Notes: generated by a model not told the origin, from the letters alone. Counted from the first letter of the stretch, positions 43,049-52,966 are shown. The stretch: DNA of 64,000 nt from Salinigranum halophilum (GCF_007004735.1 NZ_SSNL01000004.1:665429-729428), one strand, 5' to 3'. A program made the numbers and translations.

Positions 43049-43693
43049 TCAGTTCGTCGTCGCGTCGGTGCCGGGCGGAGTCACGCGCTCTGTATCGCAA
43101 AGCGCCCCATCTCCGGCCGGGTCAGGAGCCGTGTCGGGCCCATTGTCACGCTCGCGCTCGGACGTCGCAGTGTGTGCGTCGTCGCCCACGGGCTGTTCGG
43201 CTGTCTCCCCCTCAGCGGCATCGGCTGTCTGCTCGTCGTCTGTCAGCTGTTCGTCGTCTGTCGGCTGTTCGTCGTCCGTTAGCTGCTCGTCGTCCGTTGG
43301 CTGCTTGTCGTCCGTCAGCTGTTCGTCATCGCTCTGTTGGGCCGTCCGACGACGCACGAGAGCGTAGCCGACGCCGACGAGACTCCCTGCGAGGAGGGCG
43401 AGCGACAGTCCCCGCGAACGACTCGACGTCGTGGCTTCGCCGTCGACGCCATCGTGGTCGGGAGCCGAGTCAGCGTCGGCAGCCGCTTCAGTCGCGTCAG
43501 ACGGCTCGTCCGCTTCTGTCGTCGCGGACTCGTCACCCGTTCCTGACACCGCTGTCGTCGCGGCGGTGTCCGTCCGAGCCACCTCCTGTTCGACGAGCGC
43601 CTCGCGGACCGCGTCTCTGACCGGTTGCTTGATGACCTGCTCGACGAGGTCTGTCGACCACGTGGACTGCGTGTCTGCGTTTCGGTCGTTCAT
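43049..43693 (-). CDS. Membrane protein with (TDDEQ)n hexapeptide tail
   Basis: 214 residues from the ATG at 43693. An N-terminal amphipathic segment (DLVEQVIKQPVRDAVREALV) is followed by an acidic linker, one membrane helix (GLSLALLAGSLVGVGYALV) and a tail of six 6-residue repeats such as QLTDDE and QPTDDE, encoded by 18-bp DNA repeats. Homologous short membrane proteins are common in haloarchaea without assigned function. The repeat number is likely to vary between strains by slippage. Confidence 0.65.
   Translation of the reverse strand: MNDRNADTQSTWSTDLVEQVIKQPVRDAVREALVEQEVARTDTAATTAVSGTGDESATTEADEPSDATEAAADADSAPDHDGVDGEATTSSRSRGLSLALLAGSLVGVGYALVRRRTAQQSDDEQLTDDKQPTDDEQLTDDEQPTDDEQLTDDEQTADAAEGETAEQPVGDDAHTATSERERDNGPDTAPDPAGDGALCDTERVTPPGTDATTN
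43230..43337. repeat. Six 18-bp tandem repeats in a coding region
   Basis: Units such as TGTTCGTCGTCTGTCGGC from 43230, with the last one degenerate. They are in frame and encode Q-(L/P)-T-D-D-E on the minus strand. Confidence 0.8.
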
Positions 43694-43869
43694 CCATCTG
43701 AGTCGAGCGGGGCGCGAGCCACTGGCAGTTCTGCCTGCACGTGCAAGCAGGCGAGAACGGGGGCCCACGGAGGTGGGAAGAGAACAACTCGCGCTTCAGC
43801 GCACGGATTACCACGACACCTCTCACCTGATTGCTGGCCTCGGTCGCGAACAGCCCTGTCAGCGACGTG

Positions 43870-43876
43870 TTTATTG
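43870..43876 (+). promoter_or_regulatory. TATA box for the HTH/MazF-like operon
   Basis: TTTATTG lies 24-30 bp before the ATG at 43900, which fits a leaderless transcript, common in haloarchaea. Confidence 0.4.
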
Positions 43877-43899
43877 CAGTCTATAACAGTATATTACAC

Positions 43900-44217
43900 A
43901 TGCCGATCAACATCGACCGGTTCGACGAAGAACCGACCGAGGTCCTCGATATCCAAGAGGATACACAGCCCTACCGGATCCTCCAGTTCCTTGCTGAGCA
44001 TGACGACAAAGCGTTCACCCAGACAGAGATCCACGAGGCGACGGAAATCAAGCGCGGAAGCGTCGGGGCTGTCCTGTCACGTCTCGAAGACCGAGGACTT
44101 GTCCGCCACCGGGGACGGTACTGGGCGATTGGAGAGGACGACCGCCTCGCGTCGTATGCAGCACAGGTGAAGGCCAGTTCAGTCTCGTCGACTGACGACT
44201 ACTACGGCGAGGAGTGA
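43900..44217 (+). CDS. MarR-like winged-helix antitoxin
   Basis: 105 residues from the ATG at 43900; an upstream in-frame start at 43831 would skip the TATA box. N-terminal extension, then a winged HTH (about 27-80: YRILQFLAEHDDKAFTQTEI, KRGSVGAVLSRLEDRGLVRH, YWAIG). The stop overlaps the next gene by 4 bp, and the next gene is MazF/PemK-like, so this is the likely antitoxin and autorepressor. Confidence 0.8.
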   Translation: MPINIDRFDEEPTEVLDIQEDTQPYRILQFLAEHDDKAFTQTEIHEATEIKRGSVGAVLSRLEDRGLVRHRGRYWAIGEDDRLASYAAQVKASSVSSTDDYYGEE

Positions 44218-44549
44218 CTGGGTTGTACACCCGTGGTGCAGTGGTGAAAGGCCCTGACCTGTTCGCCGACCACGAGTATCGTCCATATGTCTGCCTCAGT
44301 GATGACACACACCCGTTCAGTGACGAAGAGGCGCTGTACGCCGCAGTCACGACGACGCGTCGTGCAGCCGCAATCCCACTGACCGACGACGATTTCAGGG
44401 CTGGCGGGTTGCCACGCGAATCCTACGTGAACCCGTGGACCATCGCGACGATCCGGCACGCCGACATGCAGCACGAAGAGGGGCGTCTCACCGACACAGC
44501 GGCTGAGACGATTGCGAAGGAAGCAGCAGGATATCTCGGAATTCGGTAA
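44214..44549 (+). CDS. PemK/MazF-like toxin
   Basis: 111 residues. Strand-rich N-terminus YTRGAVVKGPDLFADHEYRP with YVCLSD, then AAVTTTRRAAAIPL and the LPRESYVNPWTIATIRHADM block, where MazF has the conserved S-x-V and the I-x-x-I strand, then EEGRLTDTAAETIAKEAAGY. This matches a divergent PemK-like endoribonuclease fold. Overlapping with the HTH gene, it makes a compact toxin-antitoxin module. Confidence 0.72.
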   Translation: MTGLYTRGAVVKGPDLFADHEYRPYVCLSDDTHPFSDEEALYAAVTTTRRAAAIPLTDDDFRAGGLPRESYVNPWTIATIRHADMQHEEGRLTDTAAETIAKEAAGYLGIR

Positions 44550-44706
44550 CCCACTGCGATGAACCGCCGCGGACCCAAGCGACTTGAGACGCCGGAGGCG
44601 TCTCGACAGCACCGAGACCGAAGTCTTCCGAATGACCCCAACGGACTCTCCGTGCTGAGTACCCTCTCGCGGGGGGTTTCACGTCTTCAACAACGAGAGG
44701 ATTCAC

Positions 44707-46491
44707 TCAACAGCCCTGGCCAGCCGCTGTAACGGGAAGCGAGACCGTCGCCGGGTCGCGACCCGTGTTCGCGTAGACGACGTGACGGCTCCCGAGCCAC
44801 GACTCGTAGCGCTCTTCGGACACCGTCTCGGGAGCGAACGGGAACAGGTGTGCGCCGCTCGTCGTCCACGACTCCTGCGAGAGGACGCGACACGTCGGGC
44901 TCGTCCCACCCGAGAGCCAACTCGCCGTCGGAGAGACGGTCGGGTCGCTCCGATAGTAGTGGACACCGACTCGAGAGAGCGAGTGGTCGGTCGCCCACTC
45001 GTCTCCCGCGTCAGAGGCGAAGCCGACGGCTTCGAACTCCGAGTCGAGCGTCGTACTCGGGTACGTGCCGGTGTCGAGGTTCAGGTAGGCGAACGGCACG
45101 CTGACGACCACCATGAGCAGGACGAGCGCGACGGCGGCCGTCCGAAGCACGGAGCGCCCACCGTCGGCGGAGCCGGAGCCGGACCACCCGGACGCGAAGT
45201 CAGTCTCGAGACCGGTGCGCGTCGCCAGCAACCGCGCGATGACGAGCCCCGCGAGAATCGCGAGCGGGAGGTGGCCGAACGTCTGGGCCCTGATCGCCGT
45301 GTTGACGTACTCGGGGGTCAGCGACGCGGTCAACGAGAAGCCGATGACGGTGAGTGGCCCCGCGAGCAGCGCGACGACGATGGCACCGACAGAGCGGTGC
45401 GGTGTCAGGAGACCCATGCCCACACCACCGACCAGCAACGGCAGGGCGAGCGCCACGACCGGGACGAGCACGAGCGTGGGTGTCTGCGGCGTCCCCGGAT
45501 AGACCGAGACGAGCGTGTTGACGGCGGTCACGAGGTAGAAGACACCCAGCGGGACGACGACGGCGAGCGAGCGGGCTCGCGACGAGGTCGTCCACACCCA
45601 CGCGACGCCAACGACCAGGATGATGCCCCACGCGAGGAACAGCCCGGGGAAGGCGACGACGCGGTCGACGTAGGCGATCTGCATCACCGTCGCTGCGAGC
45701 TGGTAGTACCCCCCGAAGTAGAGCCAGAAGCCGGCGGCGATGGCCCCTCCACCGAGGAGCGTCCGACGGTCCGGGTGCTGGACGGCGTGAGCGACCACGA
45801 GACCGACGATAGCTAGTCCTGCAATCAGCGTCGAGAAGATGTGGGCGAGCGGAAGCGTCACGAGCAAGATGCCGAGCGGGACCGCCCAGCGCCTGGTGTG
45901 CGACCCGTCGTCGAGCCAGACGTGCAGCGCGAGGATCGTGAGCGGCAACAGGACATAAAACAGCACCTCCTCGTCGGCGTCCATGGTTCGACGGAGGAAG
46001 ATCCCGTTGAGCGCGAGGATCGCGCCCGTCGCGACGACGGCAGCAGAGACACGGCGGCGTGCCCAGTCGAACCCCCGCGCGACACGGTGCGCGACAGCGA
46101 CGCCCGTGAAGACACCGAAGACGCCGATGAGCGACGACAGCGGCTGCGTGACGCGAAGGGCGTCCACGCCGACGACGGCCGAGACGCTCGTGATGAGGCC
46201 GGTGAAGACGATGCTGTCGACGCGGAACGCCGAGATGGGAAGCGCGCCGGTCCGGAGCGTCTCGCTCGCGAACCACGCGTACTGGAAGCCGTCGAGGGTC
46301 GCCGGATGCGGACTCCAGTACAGCGGGAGGAACCGAACCACGGCGGCGAGTGCGAGGAGCGAGACGATGGCGAGGCCACGGCGGCCCCGCGTCCCGAGGC
46401 CGTGCCCCTGTGAGAGCGACTGCCGTGAGGCAGTGGCGGTCGACGCCGACTCCGACCGCGTCGTCGTCCCCCCGTGTTCGATCTCAGTCAT
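44707..46491 (-). CDS. GT-C-like polytopic membrane protein
   Basis: 594 residues, about 12-13 membrane helices between residues 35 and 480, then a 110-residue extracytoplasmic C-terminal domain with three Cys (SPTCRVLSQESW ... GQGC). The first loop (LYWSPHPATLDGFQYAWFAS) and the acidic loop MDADEEVLFYVLLP are positioned as in GT-C glycosyltransferases, where acidic residues in the first loops are catalytic. The start overlaps the FtsX permease gene by 8 bp, so they are cotranscribed. The assignment to GT-C is by topology only. Confidence 0.6.
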   Translation of the reverse strand: MTEIEHGGTTTRSESASTATASRQSLSQGHGLGTRGRRGLAIVSLLALAAVVRFLPLYWSPHPATLDGFQYAWFASETLRTGALPISAFRVDSIVFTGLITSVSAVVGVDALRVTQPLSSLIGVFGVFTGVAVAHRVARGFDWARRRVSAAVVATGAILALNGIFLRRTMDADEEVLFYVLLPLTILALHVWLDDGSHTRRWAVPLGILLVTLPLAHIFSTLIAGLAIVGLVVAHAVQHPDRRTLLGGGAIAAGFWLYFGGYYQLAATVMQIAYVDRVVAFPGLFLAWGIILVVGVAWVWTTSSRARSLAVVVPLGVFYLVTAVNTLVSVYPGTPQTPTLVLVPVVALALPLLVGGVGMGLLTPHRSVGAIVVALLAGPLTVIGFSLTASLTPEYVNTAIRAQTFGHLPLAILAGLVIARLLATRTGLETDFASGWSGSGSADGGRSVLRTAAVALVLLMVVVSVPFAYLNLDTGTYPSTTLDSEFEAVGFASDAGDEWATDHSLSRVGVHYYRSDPTVSPTASWLSGGTSPTCRVLSQESWTTSGAHLFPFAPETVSEERYESWLGSRHVVYANTGRDPATVSLPVTAAGQGC

Positions 46492-49400
46492 CGCTACTCA
46501 CCTCCGAACCACCTGTCGACGAACGCGTTCCCTGTCGCTTCGGCGCGCGCCGCGTCACCGGGGCGAGCAGTGTCGCGGGCGAGGCGGCGACGAGCGACGT
46601 CGCCGCGACGACCGCACTGAGGAGTGCGAGGCCGAGCGCACTGGCGCCTGCCGCGACGAGGAGCGCCGGCGAGAACGTCGGCCGGAGGACGATGCCGAAG
46701 AGTCGGAGTTCGCCCAGCGACAACAAGAGCCAGACGAGCACGCTGGCGACGAGCACGGATAGGACGGCACTCGCGCCGCCGACACGGAGCACGTCGCCGA
46801 GGACGAGTCGGTAGATGCGACCCGGCGAGGCACCGACGGCGCGGCGGACCCCCACCTCGTCGCGGGCGGCGTGGATGCTCCGGGCGAACGAGGCCGTCGT
46901 CGCGCCGATGGTCATGACGCCGACGAGTGCGACCATCGCGGCGACGAGCACCTGGATGTTGCCGAAGACGATCTCGATCGCCTGGGCGATGCCCCCACCG
47001 CTGGACTGGCGGCCACTGCTGGCGAGCGCCGCAGCCAGCCGTTCGTCACCCTGGACCTCGAACTGCGTGGCAGTGGCGTTCTGGCCGTCCTGCAGGAGGG
47101 TCACCGAGTAGGTCCCCGCAGGGCGGTACGGGAGTCGGAGGCGATGCTCGGCAGTTCCACCGGGTTGGAGGGTCAGTTCGCGTTCGGCGGCACTGTCGCC
47201 CTGGACGAGCGTCACGGTCTGAGTCACTGGTTGCCCCCAGGGGTTATTGAGCGTGGCGACAGCCGTGGGCCGCGTCGCGATCGAGGGCGTCTGTGGCCGG
47301 ACGCTGATGTCCGCGCCGAAGCGACGGTCGAACGACTCGTCGACGACGACCGTGGTTCGCGCCGTCTCGGAGCCGACCGTCGTCTCGAGGGTGTACTCGC
47401 CCGGCTCGGGGAACCGGATGCGGACGGCACCGTTCTCGTCTGTCGTCCACGTCTCCTCGCGACCGGTCACCGTGATGGTCGCGTCAGTGACACGCTGCCC
47501 ACCGCGGGTCACCCTGACAATCGGCTCGGCTCCCGTCGGCACCTCGGTCGGCAGCTCGATCGAGAGGGCGTTCCCTCCACCCCCGCTCCCCACCTGCACC
47601 GACTGGGAGAGCCCGGCCACGCGAAGCTCGTACGTCCCGTCAACACGGGGCGGGAACGTGAGCGAGACCCGTCGCTGTTGGCCCGGTCGGAGTTCGACCG
47701 GCACCTCGCGGGTGTCCCCGCCGAGGCTGACGGCCAGCGCGTCGTCGACGGGTGCCAGCCCGTAGTTCTGGACGGTGAGTCGGAGCGTCGTCCGCGTCTC
47801 GTTCGACCGCGCGGTCGCGTCGAGGACCGAGACCGTCGGCTCGGTGCTGTCGCCGGACTCGATCGGTTCGGTGCGGATGAAGTTGACCACGCCGTCTCGG
47901 GTCGTCGAGAGGCGCGTCCCCGTCTCCAGCGAGACGAGCAGTTGGTCGTCTTCGACGCCGCGGGCGGTGAACACGCCGACGATATCGACGCGGGTGAACG
48001 CCGGGCGCGTACTCCCGCCGAGCGTGAGCGAGTCGCCGACGTCGACGGCCAGCGTCCGAGCCAGGTCAGCCCCGATGACTGCCTCGTCGGCCGTCGCCGG
48101 GGCGCGCCCCCGGACGAGTGTCGGGTTCGAGACGGACGCGTACGCCTCGTACTGCACCCCCCTGACGAGGAACGGCTCTCCCTTCGCGGCCTCGAAGAGG
48201 AGTATCTCGGGGCTCGCCGCGATGCCCTGTTGCTGGAGCGTCTCCGCGTAGGCGGTGGGTACCTGACTATTGATGGGATGGGAGGCATCGGCCTCGGTGA
48301 TGGTCTGTTGGTCGTCCGGCGTCAGCGACGCGAGGGCGCCCCCCGACGCCGAGATGAGGAGGACGAACACCACGAACACCGAGAGCGTCGCCGTCGACGG
48401 GACGAGTGCACCCCAGTCGAGGAGCGTCGGACGCAGCCGCCGCCGGAGGGCCGCGAACGACGCATCGGGCGTCGGCAGCGCCGACGACGGCCGCGCAATC
48501 GTCGCCGGTGGCGGGCGAACGGCCGGGCGAGCCGCGATGACGCCGGCGACCCCGCCGAGGAAGACGATGAAGGCGCTCGTCGGGGCGAGCAGGCGGACGG
48601 CTTCCGGTGAGACGGCAATCGAGAGCGAGGTGGGTGCCCCCGCGAAGACGGCGGTGTTGATGACCACCCGGACGAGGACGAGTCCGAGCGCGTAGCCGAA
48701 CGCGACGCCGATACCCGTGAGCAAGAGAGCGCGGACGCCGAAGATGGCGTACACCGACTGTGGCGAGGCGCCGGTCGACCGCACGACGGCGATGGTGTCG
48801 CGGCGGTCTTCGACGATGACACGCGTCACGCTGAACGTCGTCACCGCGACGAGGACGCCCCCGGCGAGACTCGCGAGAAGCAATACGTCGACGAGTTGGC
48901 GCGTGCCGAGCAGGAAGAACACGAGCACCGAGAGGAGCGGGACGGACCCGTCGGTGGGAACGAGCCCCGGACTCGTCGGCGAGAGGACGAACGCCCCCGT
49001 CGGGCCGATGGTCTCGACAGTCGACGCGCTGGTCACGTACCATCCGTCGGGGACGAGCTCGCCCGCCGGTCGCGGCGCGAGCGTGACCTGCTGTGACCCA
49101 CTCGTCGTGTCGACCCGCTCGTCGAGTGTCCGCACCTGCGTGGTCGACGCGAGGACACCATCCTGGCCGCTCGGGACGACGAACGTCTGTCCGCGTGACG
49201 TCACCTCCGGTGGCGGGTTCGGAATCCCGATGACCGTCCGCTGGTGTCCGTCGACCGAGATGGTCGTGACGGGGAGGACGTACTCGCCGCTGTCGGCCGC
49301 TTGGCGGGCGGCGTCGACGGAGTCGAACGACTCGACCGTGCCCGGTGAGTCGAACTCGGCGGCGATGGCCGTCGTCTGCCCGGCCATCGCCAACCCGAGG

Positions 49401-49501
49401 AGCGTCACCCCCGTCAGGAAGGCGATGGTGACGGCGACGACGAGGACGGCGAGTCGGTCACGGCGTGACCACCGGAGGACGAGGGCCTGTCGGTACCCCA
49501 T
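46484..49501 (-). CDS. Giant FtsX/MacB-type ABC permease (second copy)
   Basis: 1005 residues, paralogue of the protein at 35932-39048 over its whole length: MGYRQALVLRWSRRDRLAVL, FDSVDAARQAADSGEYVLPV, core 1 around 215-340 (DTIAVVRSTGASPQSVYAIF), central Ig-like domains, and a final core with FARSIHAARDEVGVRRAVGA then SPGRIYRLVLGD. No ATPase is encoded beside it, so it probably borrows the one at 39131. The start lies 65 bp from the stop of the DUF1616 gene, on the same strand. Confidence 0.85.
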   Translation of the reverse strand: MGYRQALVLRWSRRDRLAVLVVAVTIAFLTGVTLLGLAMAGQTTAIAAEFDSPGTVESFDSVDAARQAADSGEYVLPVTTISVDGHQRTVIGIPNPPPEVTSRGQTFVVPSGQDGVLASTTQVRTLDERVDTTSGSQQVTLAPRPAGELVPDGWYVTSASTVETIGPTGAFVLSPTSPGLVPTDGSVPLLSVLVFFLLGTRQLVDVLLLASLAGGVLVAVTTFSVTRVIVEDRRDTIAVVRSTGASPQSVYAIFGVRALLLTGIGVAFGYALGLVLVRVVINTAVFAGAPTSLSIAVSPEAVRLLAPTSAFIVFLGGVAGVIAARPAVRPPPATIARPSSALPTPDASFAALRRRLRPTLLDWGALVPSTATLSVFVVFVLLISASGGALASLTPDDQQTITEADASHPINSQVPTAYAETLQQQGIAASPEILLFEAAKGEPFLVRGVQYEAYASVSNPTLVRGRAPATADEAVIGADLARTLAVDVGDSLTLGGSTRPAFTRVDIVGVFTARGVEDDQLLVSLETGTRLSTTRDGVVNFIRTEPIESGDSTEPTVSVLDATARSNETRTTLRLTVQNYGLAPVDDALAVSLGGDTREVPVELRPGQQRRVSLTFPPRVDGTYELRVAGLSQSVQVGSGGGGNALSIELPTEVPTGAEPIVRVTRGGQRVTDATITVTGREETWTTDENGAVRIRFPEPGEYTLETTVGSETARTTVVVDESFDRRFGADISVRPQTPSIATRPTAVATLNNPWGQPVTQTVTLVQGDSAAERELTLQPGGTAEHRLRLPYRPAGTYSVTLLQDGQNATATQFEVQGDERLAAALASSGRQSSGGGIAQAIEIVFGNIQVLVAAMVALVGVMTIGATTASFARSIHAARDEVGVRRAVGASPGRIYRLVLGDVLRVGGASAVLSVLVASVLVWLLLSLGELRLFGIVLRPTFSPALLVAAGASALGLALLSAVVAATSLVAASPATLLAPVTRRAPKRQGTRSSTGGSEVSSDD

Positions 49502-49566
49502 TCACCCGGGAGTCGAGACCGCGGCGGGACGCGAGCGGTGCGGGGTCGTTCCATCGAGAGGCATGG

Positions 49567-50592
49567 TCACGCTTGCTCCTGGCCCTGCCCCGGTGCGGTG
49601 ACGTTGACCCAGAGGTGGAGCTCGCGGTACGCGTTCTCCGTCGTCGGTGTCGCGGGCGGGGCTCCCTGGTACAACATATACGTCAGCCGAAGCCGTTCGC
49701 CCGTCAGCTCGGGCGTCACCGAGTGCTGGCGCTGCCAGGTCTCGTTGTGTGCGGTCTCCACCTCGAACGTCCGTAACCGCTCCCGGTCGAGTATCCGCGT
49801 CGAGTTGTTCTCCACCTCGACGTCGTGGAGTTCGGCGACGACCGTGTACGACTGCTGGCGGTGTTCTTGATTGCCCACGCCGACGACGAGCGGCGTCGAC
49901 TCACCGGCGACGAGGTCTGTCGGGTAGCCGTCGGCGACCAGTTCGCCGTCTTCGCCCTCGGTCAGGAGGTAGAACTCGGTGAACGCTTCACCCTGTTTCG
50001 GGACGGCCACCGCGTAGCCGACGCTACTGACGGCCAACACGAGCGAGATCACGAGGATGACGTTCAGTGCGCCGTCAGTGCGCGTCTCCGGTTCGAGTAG
50101 CTCCGTCTTCCCCGCCTGGAGCCACGCACGCCACGGGACGGCGAACCGCTCCTCTGTGGGGAGTTCGAGTCGCCGGCGCGTGGCGACAGCCGTGAGCACG
50201 AGGACGAGCGCCGTGAGCGACACCACGATCGGCACGAGACGGATTCCGAACGGCGTGAAGTTGAGGACGAGCCCGACGAGCGGGACGACGGCGATCGACA
50301 CGCCGAACGAGAGTGCGACGCGTTCGAGGCCGGTGATTCCGGAGCTGTCGAGTTCGTCGTCCGCGGTCGAGTCCGACCCTGCCTCGGGGAACAGCGCTGC
50401 GACGAGCGCGTACCCCGGGACGAACAGGACGAACGGCAGGCCGAGCACGACCCGAAGCGGCGTGTCTCGGACCACGGGGAGGAACACCGCGCCGGCGGTC
50501 AAGAGCGTGAGTCCGACGAGTGCGGCGAGGTCTGCGGGAACGCGGCGAAGCCACGGCGGTGCCAGGAGGCTCCACCGGACGTCGTCATCCAT
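49567..50592 (-). CDS. DUF1616 membrane protein
   Basis: 341 residues from the ATG at 50592; a longer frame upstream is antisense to the DUF4129 gene. N-terminal pair of helices with DLAALVGLTLLTAGAVFLPV and LPFVLFVPGYALVAALFP, which is the DUF1616 signature. Further helices (FGVSIAVVPLVGLVLNF) lead to an extracytoplasmic C-terminal beta domain (ESTPLVVGVGNQEHRQQSYT). In archaea DUF1616 proteins often sit in glycan/envelope loci. It is between the DUF4129 and FtsX genes of the same operon. Confidence 0.85.
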   Translation of the reverse strand: MDDDVRWSLLAPPWLRRVPADLAALVGLTLLTAGAVFLPVVRDTPLRVVLGLPFVLFVPGYALVAALFPEAGSDSTADDELDSSGITGLERVALSFGVSIAVVPLVGLVLNFTPFGIRLVPIVVSLTALVLVLTAVATRRRLELPTEERFAVPWRAWLQAGKTELLEPETRTDGALNVILVISLVLAVSSVGYAVAVPKQGEAFTEFYLLTEGEDGELVADGYPTDLVAGESTPLVVGVGNQEHRQQSYTVVAELHDVEVENNSTRILDRERLRTFEVETAHNETWQRQHSVTPELTGERLRLTYMLYQGAPPATPTTENAYRELHLWVNVTAPGQGQEQA

Positions 50593-50680
50593 ACCCCCAC
50601 CGAATTGGTCACGGAACAAAAGTGAGTCGGTCGCTCTACCACACCCGATACTCGGGTGTAGACCGGCCGATGTGAGCCCC

Positions 50681-52900
50681 TCAGTCGTCGCCGGGTGCGG
50701 CCGACGTGGCCTGGCCGTCGGTCTCGACGAGCGACCGCGCGGCCGCAATCGCGCGCTCGGCGACAGCCGTCGAGGGGTCGTCGGAGCCGTATCGCGCCGC
50801 CTCGTACGCCTCGGTGAGGGTGCGCAACAGGTCGGCGTCGGTCCCCGCAGCGAGACACGCGTCGAAGAACTGCCAGTGTGTCCGACCACGCTTGTCCACG
50901 AGTCGTGCGGTGAGCGCGCGGCGAGCCGCGGCGTACGCGTCGATGACGGCATCGTCGGTCGTGCCAGCTTCGAGGGCGACCATCGCCGAGGCGAGGAGGT
51001 CGCGAGGTGCCGGACCCGACACGGTCTGTTCGGTCGAGCCAGTACCTGTGGTGCGTACTGTCGTGTCAACAGCGCCGACAGGGGTGACAGTCGTGGTGTC
51101 GCGGCGACGACGGAGCACGCCAACCGCTCCCAAGCCGACGACGCCGAGCACGAGGCTGCTCACGATTAGCCCGACCGGCGTGGTGAGCGCCGCGAGCGGG
51201 TCAGACCGAAGCAGCGCGACGAACTCCTCGACGGCGGCACCGAAACCCTCGAGGACGCCGGAGGTCGATGCATTGGACTCGTCGGGCGTTGTCGCCTCGG
51301 CGTCCGAGTCGCTCGGGAGGTCCACCGACGCCTCCGCGGACGCGAGGTTCGTTCCCTCGCCGTCGAACGTCACCTGTGCGAGACCGCTCTCGCCGTCGAC
51401 GCGAACGACGTACGCCCCCTGCGCGTCGGTTCGTGCCGTTCCGACCCGGTCACCGGCGACGGTGACGACGATTCGCTGGTCGGCGACGGGTCGTCCCGCG
51501 GCAGTCAGCGTCCCCGAGAGTGCCGTCACGTTCTCCTGGGTCGTTTCGTCGACCGTCGCCGACAGGGCCGTCGGCGTCTCGGTGACCTGAACTGGTGACT
51601 GCGCCACGGCGACGTCGACCGCACGGCCACTCGCAGCCGGGCCCACACTGAGCGACTGTGTCCCCGACCGCGAGTTGGCGGGCAACGAACCCTCGAAGAC
51701 GAACGAGCCGTTCTCGGTCGTCCGGGCCGTCCCCACGCGCACCCCGTCGACACTGACCGCGAGCGGCAGGCCGGCGACGGGTTCGCCGTCGACCGCGAGC
51801 GACCCACGGGCTGTGACAGGCTCACCGAACGACGTCTCGGTGCTCACCGTCTCGAGTTCGACGTCGGCAGTCACCGGTTCGATTCGGACCGGAACGGTCG
51901 CACGCGAGTCGTTGTAGACGCTCGTGTTCTGTGGGACGTACCGGACCGTGAGGTTCGACGCGTTCGCAGGTACCACCGTCGGGCGGTAGGTGAGCGAGAA
52001 CTCACCGTTCGCACTCGTGGTGACCCTCGTCGTCTGCCCCTCCACTTCGAGGCTGATTTCGCGGGGCCCGAGCGGCCCGTCCTCGCTCGCGATAGATCCG
52101 GTGAGTTCGAACGGCTCGGTGAACGAGCCTTCCTCGTCCGCGACACGGACGGTGAGCGTCGTCGCCACGAACTCCGCGTTCGAGATCTCTGTCCGGTCCT
52201 CGTCGATATCAGTCTGGACGGTCTGGATTCGCTCCCGTGCGTCCCCGAGGTCTGCGCCGGACACCTGTTCGAGTTGTCCGTAACTCCCGTTCAGGCGCTC
52301 GGACTGCCGTGCCGCCTCACGACCGAGGTCGACGGCCTCGCGCGCTAGTTGCCGCGCACGCGCCTCGTCTCCGTTCTCCCTCGCCTCCTGGTACGCGTCG
52401 ACGGTCTCACGGAACTCCTCGACGGTCTGACTGTACTCGCGCTGGGTCTCGCGAGTCTCGGTGAACGTCTCCGTTGCCGAGGTCGCGTTGTCGTCGCCGC
52501 GCTCACCAGCGACGTCGCCGTACTTCCCGAGCTGGTCGAGGTACTCGTCGCCCAGCACCGACCGCGCCTGGTCGTACTGTTCCTGACTGAGCTGGACCGA
52601 ACTCTCCGAGAGCCGTTCGGAGAGACGGCTCCCGAGGACGCGCTGGAGGTCGTCGAGACGGTTCTGGGAGTCGACAGCTTCGGGGTTGCGATGACGAACT
52701 GAGCTGTTGTTGTACGAAATCGGTGTCGTCTGCTGTGCGTATTCGGACTCCCCGAGCGACACACGGTGGTCGACGGTCGCAGTCGGGCCCTCGTGTCCGG
52801 GAGACACATCCGCAGCACTCGCGATGGGACTCGCGACGAGCGCGAGGGTCACGACAAGGACGAGGAGACCCGTCCGAACCGAGAGCGAGGGCTGCAACAC
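50681..52900 (-). CDS. Secreted/anchored protein with Ig-like repeats and DUF4129 domain
   Basis: 739 residues. Signal peptide (residues 1-30, LVLVVTLALVASPIASAADV), a long alpha-helical coiled-coil region (75-235), three Ig-like carboxypeptidase-regulatory-type repeats (about 240-530; GEPVTARGSLAVDGEPVAGL), one membrane helix (VGLIVSSLVLGVVGLGAVGV) and a cytoplasmic DUF4129 domain at the C-terminus (ALTARLVDKRGRTHWQFFDA). DUF4129 proteins accompany DUF58 and MoxR in known clusters. First gene of the envelope operon with DUF1616, FtsX and the GT-C-like gene. Confidence 0.82.
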   Translation of the reverse strand: MLQPSLSVRTGLLVLVVTLALVASPIASAADVSPGHEGPTATVDHRVSLGESEYAQQTTPISYNNSSVRHRNPEAVDSQNRLDDLQRVLGSRLSERLSESSVQLSQEQYDQARSVLGDEYLDQLGKYGDVAGERGDDNATSATETFTETRETQREYSQTVEEFRETVDAYQEARENGDEARARQLAREAVDLGREAARQSERLNGSYGQLEQVSGADLGDARERIQTVQTDIDEDRTEISNAEFVATTLTVRVADEEGSFTEPFELTGSIASEDGPLGPREISLEVEGQTTRVTTSANGEFSLTYRPTVVPANASNLTVRYVPQNTSVYNDSRATVPVRIEPVTADVELETVSTETSFGEPVTARGSLAVDGEPVAGLPLAVSVDGVRVGTARTTENGSFVFEGSLPANSRSGTQSLSVGPAASGRAVDVAVAQSPVQVTETPTALSATVDETTQENVTALSGTLTAAGRPVADQRIVVTVAGDRVGTARTDAQGAYVVRVDGESGLAQVTFDGEGTNLASAEASVDLPSDSDAEATTPDESNASTSGVLEGFGAAVEEFVALLRSDPLAALTTPVGLIVSSLVLGVVGLGAVGVLRRRRDTTTVTPVGAVDTTVRTTGTGSTEQTVSGPAPRDLLASAMVALEAGTTDDAVIDAYAAARRALTARLVDKRGRTHWQFFDACLAAGTDADLLRTLTEAYEAARYGSDDPSTAVAERAIAAARSLVETDGQATSAAPGDD

Positions 52901-52966
52901 TGTCTCACGTTCACCGCGTGGCGTACATGTAAGTTGTCGTTCAGTCAGCCATCGACGAGGGGTGGG

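Noticed and set aside
44782..48610. Long plus-strand frames opposite the GT-C-like and second FtsX genes
   Set aside because: Highly charged antisense shadows without domains; the opposite strand is convincingly coding.
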